DNA from: Pseudomonas monteilii
GTDB taxonomy: Bacteria > Pseudomonadota > Gammaproteobacteria > Pseudomonadales > Pseudomonadaceae
Length of the DNA: 64,000 nt
Assembly (NCBI GenBank): GCA_001534745.1
Contig: CP013997.1
Span: 3,224,001-3,288,000, forward strand
Reading direction: 5' to 3'
Part shown: positions 35,017 to 43,406 of the stretch, piece by piece
How the letters are laid out: the number at the start of each line of letters is the position of its first letter
How positions within the stretch are numbered: position 1 is the first letter of the stretch
Made by a program: the position numbers and the translations under genes
The notes under the pieces: generated by a model
Databases searched by the model: none
Told to the model about the DNA's origin: nothing
What the model saw: the letters and a program-made list of their open reading frames with translations, nothing else

Positions 35017-35712
35017 TCAGAAGGGGAACAACGGGCTGAGGAAGAAGCGGTCGAACCACCCCGGCTGGCTGGCCTCGGCGAACGAGCCGGTGCCCGAGTA
35101 GGTGATGCGCGCATCGGCGACCCGGGTCGACGGCACGGTGTTGTCGGTGGCGATGTCGTCGGCCCGGACCAGCCCGGCGATACGCACCAGCTCGTCACCG
35201 GTGTTCAGGGTCATCCACTTCTCGCCGCGCACAGCGATGATGCCGTTGGGCAGCACCTCGGCCACGGTCACGGTGACCGAACCGGTCAGGGTGTTGCCCT
35301 GGGCCGCCTTGCTGTCGCCCTTGGTGCTGCGGTCACCGCTGTAGCCGGCGTCGAGCGACAGGTCGCCGCCGCCGAACGGGTTGTTGGTGGTGGCCGAGCC
35401 GCCGAACAGCGAGGTCAGGCCAAGCTTGGCGCTGCTGTTCTTGGCGATCTGCGAGCCGGCGTTCTTGCTCGCCGAGGTGCGCTCGTTGAGGGTGATGGTG
35501 ATGATGTCACCGACCCGGAAGGCCTTGCGATCGCTGTAGAAGTTCTGCTCGAACCCGGCCTGGTAGATCGACCCGTTGTTGGCCGCCGCCGGCAGCGGCG
35601 TGCGCGGCAGCACCGGCGCATAGTAGGGGTCGTTGGGCTTGGCTGCCGGCGCCACGCAACCGGTCAGCACCAACGCACTGCCCAGGGCGAACACGGAAAA
35701 CAGACGATGCAT
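35017..35712 (-). CDS. flgH: Flagellar L-ring lipoprotein FlgH
   Basis: A 231-residue outer-membrane lipoprotein. From ATG 35712 the signal sequence [19 protein letters not shown] carries a lipobox with Cys19. Conserved FlgH motifs follow: [20 protein letters not shown] and [20 protein letters not shown]. It forms the L ring around the rod. The upstream in-frame extension would bury the signal peptide and is rejected. Confidence 0.95.
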   Translation of the reverse strand: MHRLFSVFALGSALVLTGCVAPAAKPNDPYYAPVLPRTPLPAAANNGSIYQAGFEQNFYSDRKAFRVGDIITITLNERTSASKNAGSQIAKNSSAKLGLTSLFGGSATTNNPFGGGDLSLDAGYSGDRSTKGDSKAAQGNTLTGSVTVTVAEVLPNGIIAVRGEKWMTLNTGDELVRIAGLVRADDIATDNTVPSTRVADARITYSGTGSFAEASQPGWFDRFFLSPLFPF

Positions 35713-35769
35713 GACGCTTACCTCACGGTGTGACGGACGCTGCGGGCGCAGCCGGATCGCTTTCAAGGG

Positions 35770-36555
35770 TTACAGCTGTTGGGTCACGAACGACAGCATC
35801 TGGTCGGCGGTGGAGATGACCTTGGAGTTCATCTCGTAGGCGCGCTGAGTGGTGATCATGTTCACCAGCTCTTCTACGGTGCTGACGTTGGAGTTCTCCA
35901 GGGTCTGCTGCAAGGTGGTGCCGAAGCCGTTCAGGCCGGGCGTACCCACCTGCGGCGCACCGCTGGCGGCGGTCTCCAGGAACAGGTTGTTGCCGATCGC
36001 CTGCAGGCCGGCCGGGTTGATGAAGTCGGCGGTCTGCAGGTTGCCGATCACCTGGGAGGCAGCGTTGCCCGAGGTGGTGATCGACACGGTGCCGTCCTGG
36101 CCCACGGTGAAGGTCATGGCATCGGGCGGCACGACGATGGCCGGTTCCAGCGACAAGCCGTTGGCGGTGACGATCTGGCCATCGGAGTTCAGGTGGAAGG
36201 TACCGTCACGGGTGTAGGACACGGTGCCGTCGGGTTGCAGCACCTGGAAGAAGCCGCGCCCGTTGACCGCCATGTCCAGCGGGTTCTCGGTGGTCTGCAG
36301 GCTGCCGACCGCGAAGTTCTTCTGGGTGCCGACGATGCGCACACCGGTACCGACCTGCAGGCCGGACGGCAGCTGGCTGTCCTGGGTGGACTGGGCACCG
36401 GGCTGGCGCTTGGTCTGGTACAGCAGGTCCTGGAACTCGGCGCGATCGCGCTTGAAGCCGGTGGTCGAGACGTTGGCCAGGTTGTTGGAAATGACCGTCA
36501 GGTTGGTGTCCTGGGCGGACAGGCCGGTCTTGGCGACCCACAGAGCCGGAAGCAT
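35770..36555 (-). CDS. flgG: Flagellar distal rod protein FlgG
   Basis: A 261-residue rod protein. Conserved ends are MLPALWVAKTGLSAQDTNLT, with NNLANVSTTGFKRDRAEFQD, and NVSTVEELVNMITTQRAYEM at the C-terminus. The length equals the usual 261. It forms the distal rod through the P and L rings. It lies 46 bp after flgF in the flgFGHIJKL operon. Confidence 0.97.
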   Translation of the reverse strand: MLPALWVAKTGLSAQDTNLTVISNNLANVSTTGFKRDRAEFQDLLYQTKRQPGAQSTQDSQLPSGLQVGTGVRIVGTQKNFAVGSLQTTENPLDMAVNGRGFFQVLQPDGTVSYTRDGTFHLNSDGQIVTANGLSLEPAIVVPPDAMTFTVGQDGTVSITTSGNAASQVIGNLQTADFINPAGLQAIGNNLFLETAASGAPQVGTPGLNGFGTTLQQTLENSNVSTVEELVNMITTQRAYEMNSKVISTADQMLSFVTQQL

Positions 36556-36601
36556 GGGATTCTCCTCGTGTGCCTGTTTTACGGCACGTGTTCAGGTGTG
36601 A

Positions 36602-37342
36602 TTAGCCGATTTGCAAGACGCGGGCCATGGCTTCGTCGCCTTCCTTGGCCGTGTTCATCATTTTGATATGCAGCTCGAATTGCCGGGACAGCGCCAGGAC
36701 CGAGGTCATTTCCTCGACGGCGTTGACGTTGCTCGCCTCGAGGAACCCCGAGACCATGCGCACGGTACCGTCAGCCGGTGCGGGCTGGCCGTTGCCGGTG
36801 TGCAGCAGGCCGTCGGTGCCTTTGCTGATGGCCTTGATGTCCGGCTTGACCAGCTTGATCCGGTCCACTTCGGCGATGACGCGCGGGTCCTCGCCCATGC
36901 CACGGATGCTGATGGTGCCGTCCTCGCCGATCTCGACCTTCTGCTGCGGCGGAATGGCGATCGGGCCGCCGTTGCCCATCACCGGCATGCCGTTGCCGGC
37001 ACGCAGCACGCCCAGGGCGTCGATGTTCAGGCTGGCGGTACGCACGTAGGCTTCGCTGCCGTCGGGTGCCTGCACCGCGATCAAACCATCGCCGCTGACC
37101 GCCACGTCCAGGTCACGCCCGGTTTCCTGCAGGGCGCCGGGGGTGAAGTCGGTGGCAGGCCGCTCGGTCATCGCATAGGCCCGCGCCGGAAAGCTGTCAC
37201 CGAACACCGGCATCGAGCGCGCCTGCTCCAGGTCACGCTGGAAACCGCTGGTCGAGACGTTCGCCAGGTTGTTGGCATGGGCCTGTTGCGCCAGTGCGTT
37301 CTGGCTGGCGCCACTCATGGCCACGTAGAGCAATTTGTCCAC
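36602..37342 (-). CDS. flgF: Flagellar proximal rod protein FlgF
   Basis: A 246-residue rod protein starting at GTG 37342 (VDKLLYVAMSGASQNALAQQ), preceded by GGAGG about 7 nt upstream. NNLANVSTSGFQRDLEQARS and EASNVNAVEEMTSVLALSRQ are the family end motifs. It is the first gene of the flgFGHIJKL run, with a sigma54 site 60 nt upstream. A longer in-frame start at 37432 would lie upstream of that promoter and is excluded by it. Confidence 0.95.
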   Translation of the reverse strand: MDKLLYVAMSGASQNALAQQAHANNLANVSTSGFQRDLEQARSMPVFGDSFPARAYAMTERPATDFTPGALQETGRDLDVAVSGDGLIAVQAPDGSEAYVRTASLNIDALGVLRAGNGMPVMGNGGPIAIPPQQKVEIGEDGTISIRGMGEDPRVIAEVDRIKLVKPDIKAISKGTDGLLHTGNGQPAPADGTVRMVSGFLEASNVNAVEEMTSVLALSRQFELHIKMMNTAKEGDEAMARVLQIG

Positions 37343-37401
37343 TTCGATCCTCCGCTGCACGGGCGGGCGATTGCCGCCGGCCGTTGCTGTGCTGGCTGTT
37401 A

Positions 37402-37417
37402 AGCAAGCTTTGCGCCA
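37402..37417 (-). promoter_or_regulatory. Sigma54 (-24/-12) promoter for flgFGHIJKL
   Basis: The minus strand reads TGGCGC-AAAGC-TTGCT, with correct spacing, 60 nt upstream of the GTG start of flgF. It fits RpoN/FleR control of the rod-ring-junction operon. Confidence 0.78.
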
Positions 37418-37550
37418 ACTTTTCAAAAGCACGGAAAAGCCCCGTGTTCATGGGGCTTGGGGATGAACGGTCGGGACCGTGATGACGGTTATCCGGCGGT
37501 TGTTTGCCGCTTGCCGGCAGCTGGCAAGGCAGGTGTGGAATGTACAGGCC

Positions 37551-37738
37551 CTCTCGCCGGCAAGCCGGCTCCCACAGAAGGGCGCTCGTCACACCACAGC
37601 ATCAGTGGAATCGGGACCTGTGGGAGCTGGCTTGCCAGCGATAGCGCCCGATCCGTCACCGCCTGCATCGCGGGCACGCCCCACAATGACCTGGACATTG
37701 CAGACAGGGTGTGGGAGCCGGCTTGCCAGCGATGCAGA
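37551..37738. repeat. Three REP units between flgF and flgE
   Basis: REP copies at about 37551-37576, 37618-37646 and 37711-37738 share the core GGGAGC(C/T)GGCTTGCC(A/G)GCGA. The first is inverted relative to the other two. They occupy much of the 429-bp non-coding gap on the 3' side of the small secreted-protein gene; the rest of the gap is the flgF promoter region. Confidence 0.85.
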
Positions 37739-37771
37739 CGATGAAGGTGCGGGCCTAACCGCACCAGGCCT

Positions 37772-37963
37772 TCAGTGGTCGCGACAGGCTGCGTTGTTGA
37801 AAGGGCCGGCAAACCGCTTCCAGCCCTCGCCAGGCGACCACTGTGAGCAGACCAGATGCCCATCGACCTGGCTTTCCCAGCGGAACCAGGGCGCCGCGGC
37901 GGCGTGGGCCTGAGCCAACAGCACGGCACCGGCAAGGGCGGACACGAGAAGCGACGCGCGCAT
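37772..37963 (-). CDS. Small secreted protein of unknown function
   Basis: A 63-residue product: a signal peptide (MRASLLVSALAGAVLLAQAHA, cleavage near AHA-AAAP) plus a mature part of about 40 residues with two Cys and three Trp (WFRWESQVDGHLVCSQWSPG ... FNNAACRDH). The two cysteines could form a disulfide in the periplasm. It lies alone between the flgE and flgF operons, on their strand. I do not recognise a named family. The signal peptide, base composition and position between two conserved operons argue that it is real. Confidence 0.62.
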   Translation of the reverse strand: MRASLLVSALAGAVLLAQAHAAAAPWFRWESQVDGHLVCSQWSPGEGWKRFAGPFNNAACRDH

Positions 37964-38061
37964 ACAGGCACTACCCCTAGAAAAATGACGTTAGGACCAC
38001 CGCGACGCGAGCGCCTGGCGTGCCGCGCTCGTGGCAGCGGCATACCAGGCGCCGACCGCCA

Positions 38062-39423
38062 TCAGGACATCTGGATGGTGGTCTGCATCAGGGTGCTTTC
38101 GGTGGAAATGGTCTTGGCGTTGGCCTGGTAGTAGCTCTGCGCCTTGATCAGATCGACCAGCTCCTGGGTCAGGTTGACGTTCGAGGCTTCCAGCGAGCCC
38201 GACTCGATCGAGCCCAGGCTGCCGGTCTTCGGCGTGTCGACGCCGGCTGCGCCGGACGCATAGGTGGCCTGCCAGCGGGTACCGCCGATCTTGGCCAGGC
38301 CCTGGTCGTTGGCGAAGCTGGCGACCGCCACCTGGCCGATAGCACGGGACTGCTGGTTGCTGAAGCTGGCGAACAGCACACCGGTGGAGTCGACGCTCAG
38401 GCTGGACAAGGTGCCGGTGGCATAGCCGTCCTGCGACTGCGAGACACGCGCGGTGTCGCTGTTGTAGGAGGTGGTCGTGTCCATGCCCAGCTTGATGCCC
38501 TTGGCGTCGCCGGCCGCGCCATTGGCCGCCCACACGCCTGCGCCGTTCTTCTCGGCCGGGACCCAGCCGCCCAGGGTGAAGGTGTTGTCCGCCACGGTGA
38601 ACGACCCGCCTGCCGGCAAACCGGTGTTGTCGGCGGTCATGCGGTTGATCGAGCCGTCGCTGTTGAAGGCCAGCGTGCCGGTCAGCGGCTGCGTGCTGGT
38701 TGGGTCCATCGGGTTGCGACCGTCGATCAGGGTATACATCGACCACTGGTTGGTGTCGGTCTTGCGGTAGAACTGCTCCAGGGTGTGTTCGTTACCCTGG
38801 CTGTCGTAGACCTTGGTCGGGAACGAGCGGCTGTAGGTCGTATCGTCCGACGGGTCGAACGGCTTGTTGGCGACCATCGCCGGGGGCGTGTTGCCGTCGC
38901 TGACCTGCAGCGGAATCGAGGTGGCCGACGAGTTCAGGTTCAGGCCCTGGTCGACCTTGGTGGTGGCCTTGGGCTGCAACGCCGAGGTGTCGATCTTCAG
39001 GTCGGTCAGGCCGGTCTTGAGGATCTTGCCCGAGGCATCGGCGGCATACCCTTGCAGGCGGTCGCCGTCGGCGCTGACGACATAGCTGTCCTTGTCGGTC
39101 TGGAAGGCACCGGCACGGGTGTAGCTGGTCGAGTTGCCGTCGTTGAGGATGAAGTAGCCCTGGCCCTGGATGCCCATGTCCAGCACGTTGCCGGTGCTGG
39201 TCACGTCACCCTGGTTGAACTGCTGCGACACGGCGGCCACGTTCACACCGCTGCCGACCTGCTTGCCCGCGGTGCCCAGGCGGTTGGCCCCAGCATAGAC
39301 GTCGGCGAATTCAGCCCGCGACGACTTGAAGCCAGTGGTGTTGGCGTTGGCGATGTTGTTGCCGGTCACGTCCAGCTGCTTGTTGGCCGCGTAGAGGCCA
39401 CTCAGGCCGATGTTGTACGACAT
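38062..39423 (-). CDS. flgE: Flagellar hook protein FlgE
   Basis: A 453-residue hook subunit. The N-terminus has SGLYAANKQLDVTGNNIANA followed by NTTGFKSSRAEFADVYAG; the C-terminus has LEASNVNLTQELVDLIKAQS and YYQANAKTISTESTLMQTTI. The central domains are Ser/Thr/Gly-rich and variable. It is the last gene of flgBCDE, 28 bp after flgD, whose product caps its polymerisation. Confidence 0.96.
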   Translation of the reverse strand: MSYNIGLSGLYAANKQLDVTGNNIANANTTGFKSSRAEFADVYAGANRLGTAGKQVGSGVNVAAVSQQFNQGDVTSTGNVLDMGIQGQGYFILNDGNSTSYTRAGAFQTDKDSYVVSADGDRLQGYAADASGKILKTGLTDLKIDTSALQPKATTKVDQGLNLNSSATSIPLQVSDGNTPPAMVANKPFDPSDDTTYSRSFPTKVYDSQGNEHTLEQFYRKTDTNQWSMYTLIDGRNPMDPTSTQPLTGTLAFNSDGSINRMTADNTGLPAGGSFTVADNTFTLGGWVPAEKNGAGVWAANGAAGDAKGIKLGMDTTTSYNSDTARVSQSQDGYATGTLSSLSVDSTGVLFASFSNQQSRAIGQVAVASFANDQGLAKIGGTRWQATYASGAAGVDTPKTGSLGSIESGSLEASNVNLTQELVDLIKAQSYYQANAKTISTESTLMQTTIQMS

Positions 39424-39451
39424 GTTTCACTCCTGATGCCGTGAACCGGCG

Positions 39452-40168
39452 TCAAATACCGATGGTTTGCACTTTGGACAACGCGACCTGGCCGACCCCG
39501 GACAGGTTGAGCATCATTTCCCCGCCGGTCTGGCTGAGGGTCACACTGGTGACGGTGGCGGGCAGCAGCGTGCCCAAGGCCACCGAGGCGCCGTCGACGG
39601 TGGTCTTGGCGTCGAAACGGTAGGTGCCAGGGTCGACCTTCTCGCCGCTGGCGTTGGTGCCGTCCCAGATGAAGCTGGCATTGCCCGCGCTTTGCGGACC
39701 CAGCTCGATGGTCTTGATCACTTTGCCGCTGGTGTCGCTGACGCTGACCGTGGCGCCACTCACCGACTGCGGCAGCACCACGCTGCCGTTCAGGCTCTTG
39801 GTGGTGTCGACCACGGCCTGATCGTTCTGCACCACCACCGAGCGGCCGACCAGGGACGAGGCCTGCAAGGCACGGGAGGAGCCGAGCGCGCTGGAGATGG
39901 AGGTCACCGACTCGTTGAGCGAGGAGATGCCTTCCAGGCTGCTGAACTGGGCCAACTGGGCAACGAACTCACTGTTGTCCTGCGGGTCGAGCGGGTTCTG
40001 GTGCTGCATCTGGGTCACCAGCAGTTGCAGGAACGCATCCTTGCCGAGCGCCTTTTCGCTGGCGCCGGTGAGGCTGGCGCTCTTGTTGCTGCTGGGGGTG
40101 GCGCTGGTCACCGTGGACGCCTTGAGGACGTCCGTCAGGTTGACCGCGCTGGTGCTATCGACTGCCAT
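39452..40168 (-). CDS. flgD: Flagellar hook cap / assembly protein FlgD
   Basis: A 238-residue hook scaffold. The conserved N-terminal motif is LGKDAFLQLLVTQMQHQNPL-DPQDNSEFVAQLAQFSSLE, followed by a FlgD Ig-like and tudor-like C-terminal part (SFIWDGTNASGEKVDPGTYR). It is needed for hook polymerisation and is absent from the finished hook. It lies 15 bp after flgC. Confidence 0.96.
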   Translation of the reverse strand: MAVDSTSAVNLTDVLKASTVTSATPSSNKSASLTGASEKALGKDAFLQLLVTQMQHQNPLDPQDNSEFVAQLAQFSSLEGISSLNESVTSISSALGSSRALQASSLVGRSVVVQNDQAVVDTTKSLNGSVVLPQSVSGATVSVSDTSGKVIKTIELGPQSAGNASFIWDGTNASGEKVDPGTYRFDAKTTVDGASVALGTLLPATVTSVTLSQTGGEMMLNLSGVGQVALSKVQTIGI

Positions 40169-40183
40169 GGCCAGGGTTCCCTA

Positions 40184-40627
40184 TCACTGACCGAGGGTCA
40201 GGACTTTCTGCATCATTGTCTTGGCGGTGTTCATCAGCTCGGCGTTGGTCTGGAACGACCGGCTGGCAGAGATCATGTCGGCCATCTCCTCGACCACGTT
40301 GACGTTGGGGTAGTAGACGTAGCCGTCCTTGTTCGCCGCCGGGTGATTGGGCTCGTAGCGGGCTTCCAGGTTGCTCTGGTCCTCGATGATCCCGGTCACC
40401 TGCACGCCCTGCCCGGCTTCGCCCTGGTCCTCGAACAGCGACTGGCCCATGCCGGACTGCGCCTGCTGGAAGGTGGTGGCGAACACCGGATGCCGGGCCC
40501 GGTAGGTCTGGTCGACGCTCGAGGAGACGGTCTCGGCGTTGGCGATGTTCGATGCCACCGTGTTGAGCCGCGTGTTCTGCGCGCTCATGCCGCTGCCGGC
40601 GATGTTGAAGACATTGGCGAGGGACAT
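40184..40627 (-). CDS. flgC: Flagellar proximal rod protein FlgC
   Basis: A 147-residue rod protein with MSLANVFNIAGSGMSAQNTR, SNIANAETVSSSVDQTYRAR and the C-terminal VNVVEEMADMISASRSFQTN motif. ATG 40627 has GGAG about 9 nt upstream; the ATG two codons earlier abuts that site. Only 2 nt separate it from the flgB stop. Confidence 0.95.
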   Translation of the reverse strand: MSLANVFNIAGSGMSAQNTRLNTVASNIANAETVSSSVDQTYRARHPVFATTFQQAQSGMGQSLFEDQGEAGQGVQVTGIIEDQSNLEARYEPNHPAANKDGYVYYPNVNVVEEMADMISASRSFQTNAELMNTAKTMMQKVLTLGQ

Positions 40628-40629
40628 GG

Positions 40630-41040
40630 TCATTCTCCGCGCAGGGCCGACATCAGCCCTCTGAATTTGTTGTTGAGCAGGGTGAAACTGGCCTGGAAGC
40701 CGATGGCGTTCTCGGCATAGCTCGACTGCTCGAGCTGGGCGTCGACGGTGTTCTGGTCCAGCGACGGCTGCAAGGGGGTGCGGTACTGCAGCACGTCGTC
40801 GGCGGTGGATGCCAGACCTTCGGCTTCGATATGCCGGCTGCTGGTACGCTCCAGGGTCATGCGGCCGCCCTGGGTCTTCTGCGACTCGGCGGCGAGCACC
40901 GAAGAGAAGTCCAGGTCGCGCGCCTTGTAGTTCGGCGTGTCGGCGTTGGCGATGTTGTTGGCCAGCACCTCGGCACGCTGGGCCCGAAAGCCCAGGGCTT
41001 TTTCATGGATGCCGAGCGCCTTGTCGAAACTGATGCTCAT
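40630..41040 (-). CDS. flgB: Flagellar proximal rod protein FlgB
   Basis: A 136-residue rod protein: MSISFDKALGIHEKALGFRA, LANNIANADTPNYKARDLDF and a C-terminal AIGFQASFTLLNNKFRGLMS. It is the first gene of flgBCDE with a consensus sigma54 site 48 nt upstream. A 62-residue in-frame extension would run past that promoter and has no family match, so ATG 41040 is used. Confidence 0.96.
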   Translation of the reverse strand: MSISFDKALGIHEKALGFRAQRAEVLANNIANADTPNYKARDLDFSSVLAAESQKTQGGRMTLERTSSRHIEAEGLASTADDVLQYRTPLQPSLDQNTVDAQLEQSSYAENAIGFQASFTLLNNKFRGLMSALRGE

Positions 41041-41088
41041 GTCAGAAAACCTTCGCAGGACGGCCAGAATGGTCGGATGCGATGTATT

Positions 41089-41104
41089 AGCAAGGGCTGT
41101 GCCA
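41089..41104 (-). promoter_or_regulatory. Sigma54 (-24/-12) promoter for flgBCDE
   Basis: The minus strand reads TTGGCAC-AGCCC-TTGCTA, a perfect match to the -24/-12 consensus TGGCAC-N5-TTGCW, 48 nt upstream of flgB. Confidence 0.88.
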
Positions 41105-41273
41105 ATGTGGCGGAAGGCAATGAATGCGGGGGCTGTGCGTGAAAATGTCGAGGTGGCTGCCAGAAAAGCGGCAATTTTTTTCCGCAGGGTGACGGGAAAG
41201 CGGCAATGGAAGGATGGGGGCTGCAAGCTGCAAGGATTATGGCTGGGCCATGGAGGTGAGCCTGTGGCGACGG

Positions 41274-41473
41274 TGTGGCTGATCTTGCGGGCCCTGCGGG
41301 CCCGATCGCGGCACAGGGGCCGCTCCTACACCCGTAGCTCCACCGCGGCGTGGCAGGCTATCGCGGTTCCTGCACCCGTAGCCTCACCGCGGGGTTGCAG
41401 GCTATCGCGGTCACCTGTGGGAGCGGCCCCTGTGCTGCGATCGGGCCCGCAGGGCCCGCAAGATCAGCCACGC
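41274..41473. repeat. Long inverted repeat with REP arms and tandem spacer module (flgB-cheR gap)
   Basis: The left arm, from about 41277 (GGCTGATCTTGCGGGCCCTG on the plus strand), is repeated inverted at about 41415-41473 over some 50 nt with only two or three mismatches. Between the arms lies the module CACCCGTAG...CACCGCGG...GCAGGCTATCGCGG, present twice in tandem. The same module recurs at 46.6 and 54.1 kb. It fills the 5' part of the gap downstream of cheR; the other end of the gap is the flgB promoter. Confidence 0.85.
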
Positions 41474-41537
41474 CGTCCACGGCTGGAACGACGCTTCTAC
41501 AGCCATGAAGCAGGCGGCACCCGATGGCCGCCCTCCT

Positions 41538-42365
41538 TCACTTGGCCTGGTAGATGATCCCCGGGCTGCACTGCACCATCTGGAAGTGATCCGGCAGCCC
41601 GTTGAGCGCCTCGGAGGCCCCCAGGAACAGGTAGCCGCCAGGCTTGAGGGTGCTGTGGATGCGCAGCAGGATGTCCTTCTTCACCTGCGCCGAGAAGTAG
41701 ATCAGCACGTTACGGCAGAACACCACGTCGAACTTGCCCAGGCTGGCATAACTGTCGAGCAGGTTGAACGGACGGAACTCGACGCGGCTGCGAATCGGCG
41801 CCTTGATCGCCCAGCGCCCTGCCCCACGGCTGTCGAAGTAACGCTGCAGTCGCTCCTGTGACAGGCCCCGGGCGATTGCCAGACTGTCGTACTCGCCGGT
41901 CTTGCAGTTGGCGAGCATGGCGCTGGACAGGTCGGTCGCGACGATCTGCGCGCCGGCCTTGAGCTGCCCCAGGTTGGTCCGCTCGAACTCGTCGATGGAC
42001 ATCGACAGCGAATACGGCTCCTGGCCCGACGAGCACGCCGCCGACCAGATGCGCAGGCGCTGGCCTGGGTTCTTGCGGATGAACTCAGGGATCACTTTGT
42101 TCTTGAACACCTCGAACGGGTAGGTATCCCTGAACCACAAGGTTTCGTTGGTGGTCATGGCGTCCACCACCTGCTCGCGCAATCCGCCGCGCGGCTGGGT
42201 CTGCAAGCGCTGCACCAGTTCGCCGAGCGACTTGATGCCCTGCTGCTCCATCAGCTTGTTGAGACGGCTGGAGACCAGGTACTGCTTGTTCTCACCCAAC
42301 AGAATCCCACAGGCTTTCTCCAGGAAGACCCGGAACTGCTCGAAATCCAAATTACCCGTAGACAC
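41538..42365 (-). CDS. cheR: Chemotaxis protein methyltransferase CheR
   Basis: A 275-residue SAM-dependent glutamate methyltransferase for chemoreceptors. The N-terminal helical domain (TGNLDFEQFRVFLEKACGIL) is followed by the SAM domain with RIWSAACSSGQEPYSLSM, FDVVFCRNVLIYFS and GGYLFLGASEALNG. The GTG at 42365 gives a 275-residue protein, which I recall as the CheR2 length in P. putida; an ATG at 42413 just after the cheV stop would add 16 residues. It follows cheV directly. Known CheR2 of P. putida acts on chemotaxis receptors. Confidence 0.93.
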   Translation of the reverse strand: MSTGNLDFEQFRVFLEKACGILLGENKQYLVSSRLNKLMEQQGIKSLGELVQRLQTQPRGGLREQVVDAMTTNETLWFRDTYPFEVFKNKVIPEFIRKNPGQRLRIWSAACSSGQEPYSLSMSIDEFERTNLGQLKAGAQIVATDLSSAMLANCKTGEYDSLAIARGLSQERLQRYFDSRGAGRWAIKAPIRSRVEFRPFNLLDSYASLGKFDVVFCRNVLIYFSAQVKKDILLRIHSTLKPGGYLFLGASEALNGLPDHFQMVQCSPGIIYQAK

Positions 42366-42413
42366 AGTGGCCGTCCCTCGAATCTCATGTCGCGCCAGAG
42401 CATGCTCGGCCAT

Positions 42414-43343
42414 TTAATACGCAGCCTTGATACGATCGACTACGCGTTGTGCCAGGTCATCCGGCCTGAACTTGGCCAGGAAATCATCCGCGCCAACCTT
42501 CTTGACCATGGCATGGTTGAACACGCCAGAAAGCGAAGTATGCAGCAGGATGTGCAGTTTCTGCATGCGCGGATCGCTGCGAATCTCCGCCGTCAGGGTA
42601 TAGCCGTCCATTTCGGGCATCTCGATGTCGGAGATCATCATCAAGAACTCCTCCTCCGGACGCTTGCCCTCGTCCGCCAGATTGCGCAGGTAGTCCAGCG
42701 CCTGACGACCGTCGTTGAGCGACACCACCTCCACACCGACCGTCTGCAGGCAGCGGCTGACCTGCTTGCGCGCCACCGACGAGTCGTCGACGATCAACAC
42801 GCGCTGCATCACCGCCTTGTCCTGCACCTCGGCATCGATCACCCCTTCGGAGATGGACTCCGACGTCGGCGCCACTTCGGCCAGGACCTTCTCCACGTCG
42901 ATGATCTCGACCATGCGGTTGTCCAGGTGGGTCACGGCGGTGAGGTAGTGGTCACGACCGGTGCCCTTGGGTGGCGGATGGATCTCCTCCCAGTTCATGT
43001 TGACGATGCGCTCGACCGAATGCACCAGAAAGCCCTGGGTCTTGGTGTTGTACTCGGTGATGATCACGAAGCTGTTGCGCGTCTCTTCGCGCAGCGCCGG
43101 CAGCCCGGTCGCCAACGACAGGTCGATGATCGGGATGGTCGCACCGCGGATGTTGGCCACGCCCCGCACCACCGAGTGGGAGCGTGGCAGCAAGGTCAGG
43201 TCAGGGCATTGCAGCACTTCGCGGACCTTGAATACGTTGATCCCGTACAGCTGTGCGCCATTGAGGCGAAACAGCAGCAGCTCGAGCCGATTCTGTCCTA
43301 CCAGCTGCGTACGCTGGTTGACCGAATCCATTACACCTGCCAT
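42414..43343 (-). CDS. cheV: Chemotaxis coupling protein CheV
   Basis: A 309-residue CheW-receiver fusion. Residues 1-165 are CheW-like (RLELLLFRLNGAQLYGINVF; VRGVANIRGATIPIIDLSLA). The C-terminal receiver domain has its phosphoacceptor in MMISDIEMPEMDGYTL. It couples receptors to CheA with phosphorylation-dependent adaptation. ATG 43343 has AGGAG 8 nt upstream. It is divergent from flgA across 63 bp. Confidence 0.95.
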   Translation of the reverse strand: MAGVMDSVNQRTQLVGQNRLELLLFRLNGAQLYGINVFKVREVLQCPDLTLLPRSHSVVRGVANIRGATIPIIDLSLATGLPALREETRNSFVIITEYNTKTQGFLVHSVERIVNMNWEEIHPPPKGTGRDHYLTAVTHLDNRMVEIIDVEKVLAEVAPTSESISEGVIDAEVQDKAVMQRVLIVDDSSVARKQVSRCLQTVGVEVVSLNDGRQALDYLRNLADEGKRPEEEFLMMISDIEMPEMDGYTLTAEIRSDPRMQKLHILLHTSLSGVFNHAMVKKVGADDFLAKFRPDDLAQRVVDRIKAAY

Positions 43344-43378
43344 GCCTTGCTCCTTCATCGATCAGCGCTTCGTGCAAG

Positions 43379-43394
43379 TCGGCACGAGCTTTGC
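43379..43394 (+). promoter_or_regulatory. Sigma54 (-24/-12) promoter for flgA
   Basis: The plus strand reads TCGGCAC-GAGCT-TTGCT, with the invariant GG and GC correctly spaced, in the 63-bp cheV-flgA gap. Transcription would begin about 12 nt after the -12 element, at or next to base 43406, which bears on the flgA start codon. Confidence 0.75.
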
Positions 43395-43406
43395 TTTTCG
43401 AGCGGT

